This document shows, in pieces, positions 63,579-64,000 of a DNA stretch of 64,000 nucleotides; the stretch's first letter is position 1, and each line of letters opens with the position of its first letter. The position numbers and the translations under genes are program-made. Below the pieces are notes generated by a model. It was not told the origin of the DNA. It searched no databases and worked only from the letters and a program-made list of their open reading frames with translations. The DNA lies in assembly GCF_016908115.1 (NCBI RefSeq), contig NZ_JAFBDH010000002.1:62001-126000 (forward strand), in the 5' to 3' direction. Source of the stretch: Peptoniphilus gorbachii. Its GTDB lineage: Bacteria; Bacillota; Clostridia; Tissierellales; Peptoniphilaceae.

Positions 63579-64000
63579 CTACTTAGCTTCTTCTGGTTTT
63601 GTTGTCATTAGCTTATATAGCATGGTGTCTTTAGGGAATTTATCTATAAAGGGAACAATGGTATTTCCAAAGAATAATAGTCCCTCACCTGCGTTTGAAT
63701 TAGTAATATAGTTTAACTGATAAGGCGATATTTTTAATTTCTTAGCAAGAATATCCCTATCTCCAGATGCTTGATTTAACATTAGAACAAAGTCTGTATT
63801 ATCAAAGATATTTTCAATTTCCTGACTTGTTAAAAGGTCTTTTACGTTTTGAGTTATACCTGTTGGAATACCGCCCCATTTTCTAAATCTTTTCCAGATT
63901 TCTACTGAATATGAAGCAGTTTGTGGGTCTTTTAATAAAAGGTGGAACTCATCTATATAGTATCTTGTAGACTTACTTCCTCTATTTAGGGAAACCTTGT
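63579..64000 (-). CDS. virB4: VirB4-like conjugation ATPase, C-terminal part (cut by window edge)
   Basis: The open frame continues beyond the right edge. The visible 140 residues read STRYYIDEFHLLLKDPQTAS, then YSVEIWKRFRKWGGIPTGIT, QNVKDLLTSQEIENIFDNTD and LAKKLKISPYQLNYITNSNA. DEFH is the Walker B-type motif and TQNVKDLL the following conserved block of TrbE/VirB4 ATPases. It powers the type IV secretion system. It ends seven bases before the NlpC gene start. Confidence 0.92.
   Translation of the reverse strand, partial: KVSLNRGSKSTRYYIDEFHLLLKDPQTASYSVEIWKRFRKWGGIPTGITQNVKDLLTSQEIENIFDNTDFVLMLNQASGDRDILAKKLKISPYQLNYITNSNAGEGLLFFGNTIVPFIDKFPKDTMLYKLMTTKPEEAK

Noticed and set aside
1-64000. 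tRNA, rRNA or complete insertion sequences
   Set aside because: No cloverleaf, rRNA block or intact transposase gene is recognised. The ICE target appears to be metG, not a tRNA gene.

Overview
The window is AT-rich, low-GC Firmicute DNA. The gene style (an ICE backbone resembling the C. difficile CD1107/CD1108 type, MobP relaxase, AbiE, CprABC-like transporters) and the MetRS tail fit an anaerobic coccus of the Tissierellia group (Anaerococcus, Peptoniphilus or Finegoldia-like). That assignment is inference. Nearly the whole window is one end of a large integrative and conjugative element (ICE). About 1-0.9 kb is host flank: two tiny hydrophobic ORFs and the C-terminal tRNA-binding domain of methionyl-tRNA synthetase, apparently cut from the rest of metG by the element. 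The tyrosine integrase (1.0-2.2 kb, preceded by TGTCGTAA repeats), excisionase and a sigma-70-like regulator with an unusual hairpin leader follow.

From 3.7 to 45.5 kb lies a cargo region built of successive antimicrobial-peptide-resistance or transport modules. (A) GntR/DUF1648/ArsR/ABC exporter/TetR at 3.7-7.6 kb. MobC and MobP relaxase with an oriT-like leader, interrupted by a PadR-DUF2812 insertion, at 7.7-11.3 kb. (B) XRE/ABC/PLDc_N at 11.7-14.7 kb. (C) Small peptide genes at 15.9-17.0 kb. (D) Two-component system plus MacB-like ABC at 18.6-22.9 kb. (E-G) Two ABC systems with a broken radical-SAM gene between them at 25.1-30.3 kb. (H-I) A third FtsX-type ABC system plus a NarL/LuxR-type two-component system at 30.9-36.3 kb. 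(K) XRE/DUF2975/lipoprotein at 36.8-38.0 kb. (M) CprABC/LanFEG-like ABC with an OmpR-type two-component system and XRE regulator at 40.1-45.2 kb. Between modules lie repeated scars: six relaxase pieces or copies and about seven pieces or copies of a single-stranded-DNA-binding protein gene, suggesting growth by repeated recombination at that locus.

From 45.5 kb to the right edge is the conserved transfer backbone, all on the minus strand: VirB4-like ATPase (cut by the window edge), NlpC/P60 hydrolase, DUF4315, a coiled-coil surface protein, CD1107-type protein, the AbiEi/AbiEii pair, topoisomerase III, a cytosine-5 methyltransferase, a 2,547-residue methylase-helicase fusion and SSB.

The most notable new signal is a promoter architecture, CACAAAAGTTAGCTG followed at exactly 20 nt by TANAAT, found five times: before the NarL-type kinase gene, before two ABC operons, and before both copies of a 56-residue membrane-peptide gene. 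This predicts a peptide/bacteriocin-type regulon run by the 34.2-36.3 kb two-component system, with remnants of a cysteine-containing peptide and a radical-SAM maturase.
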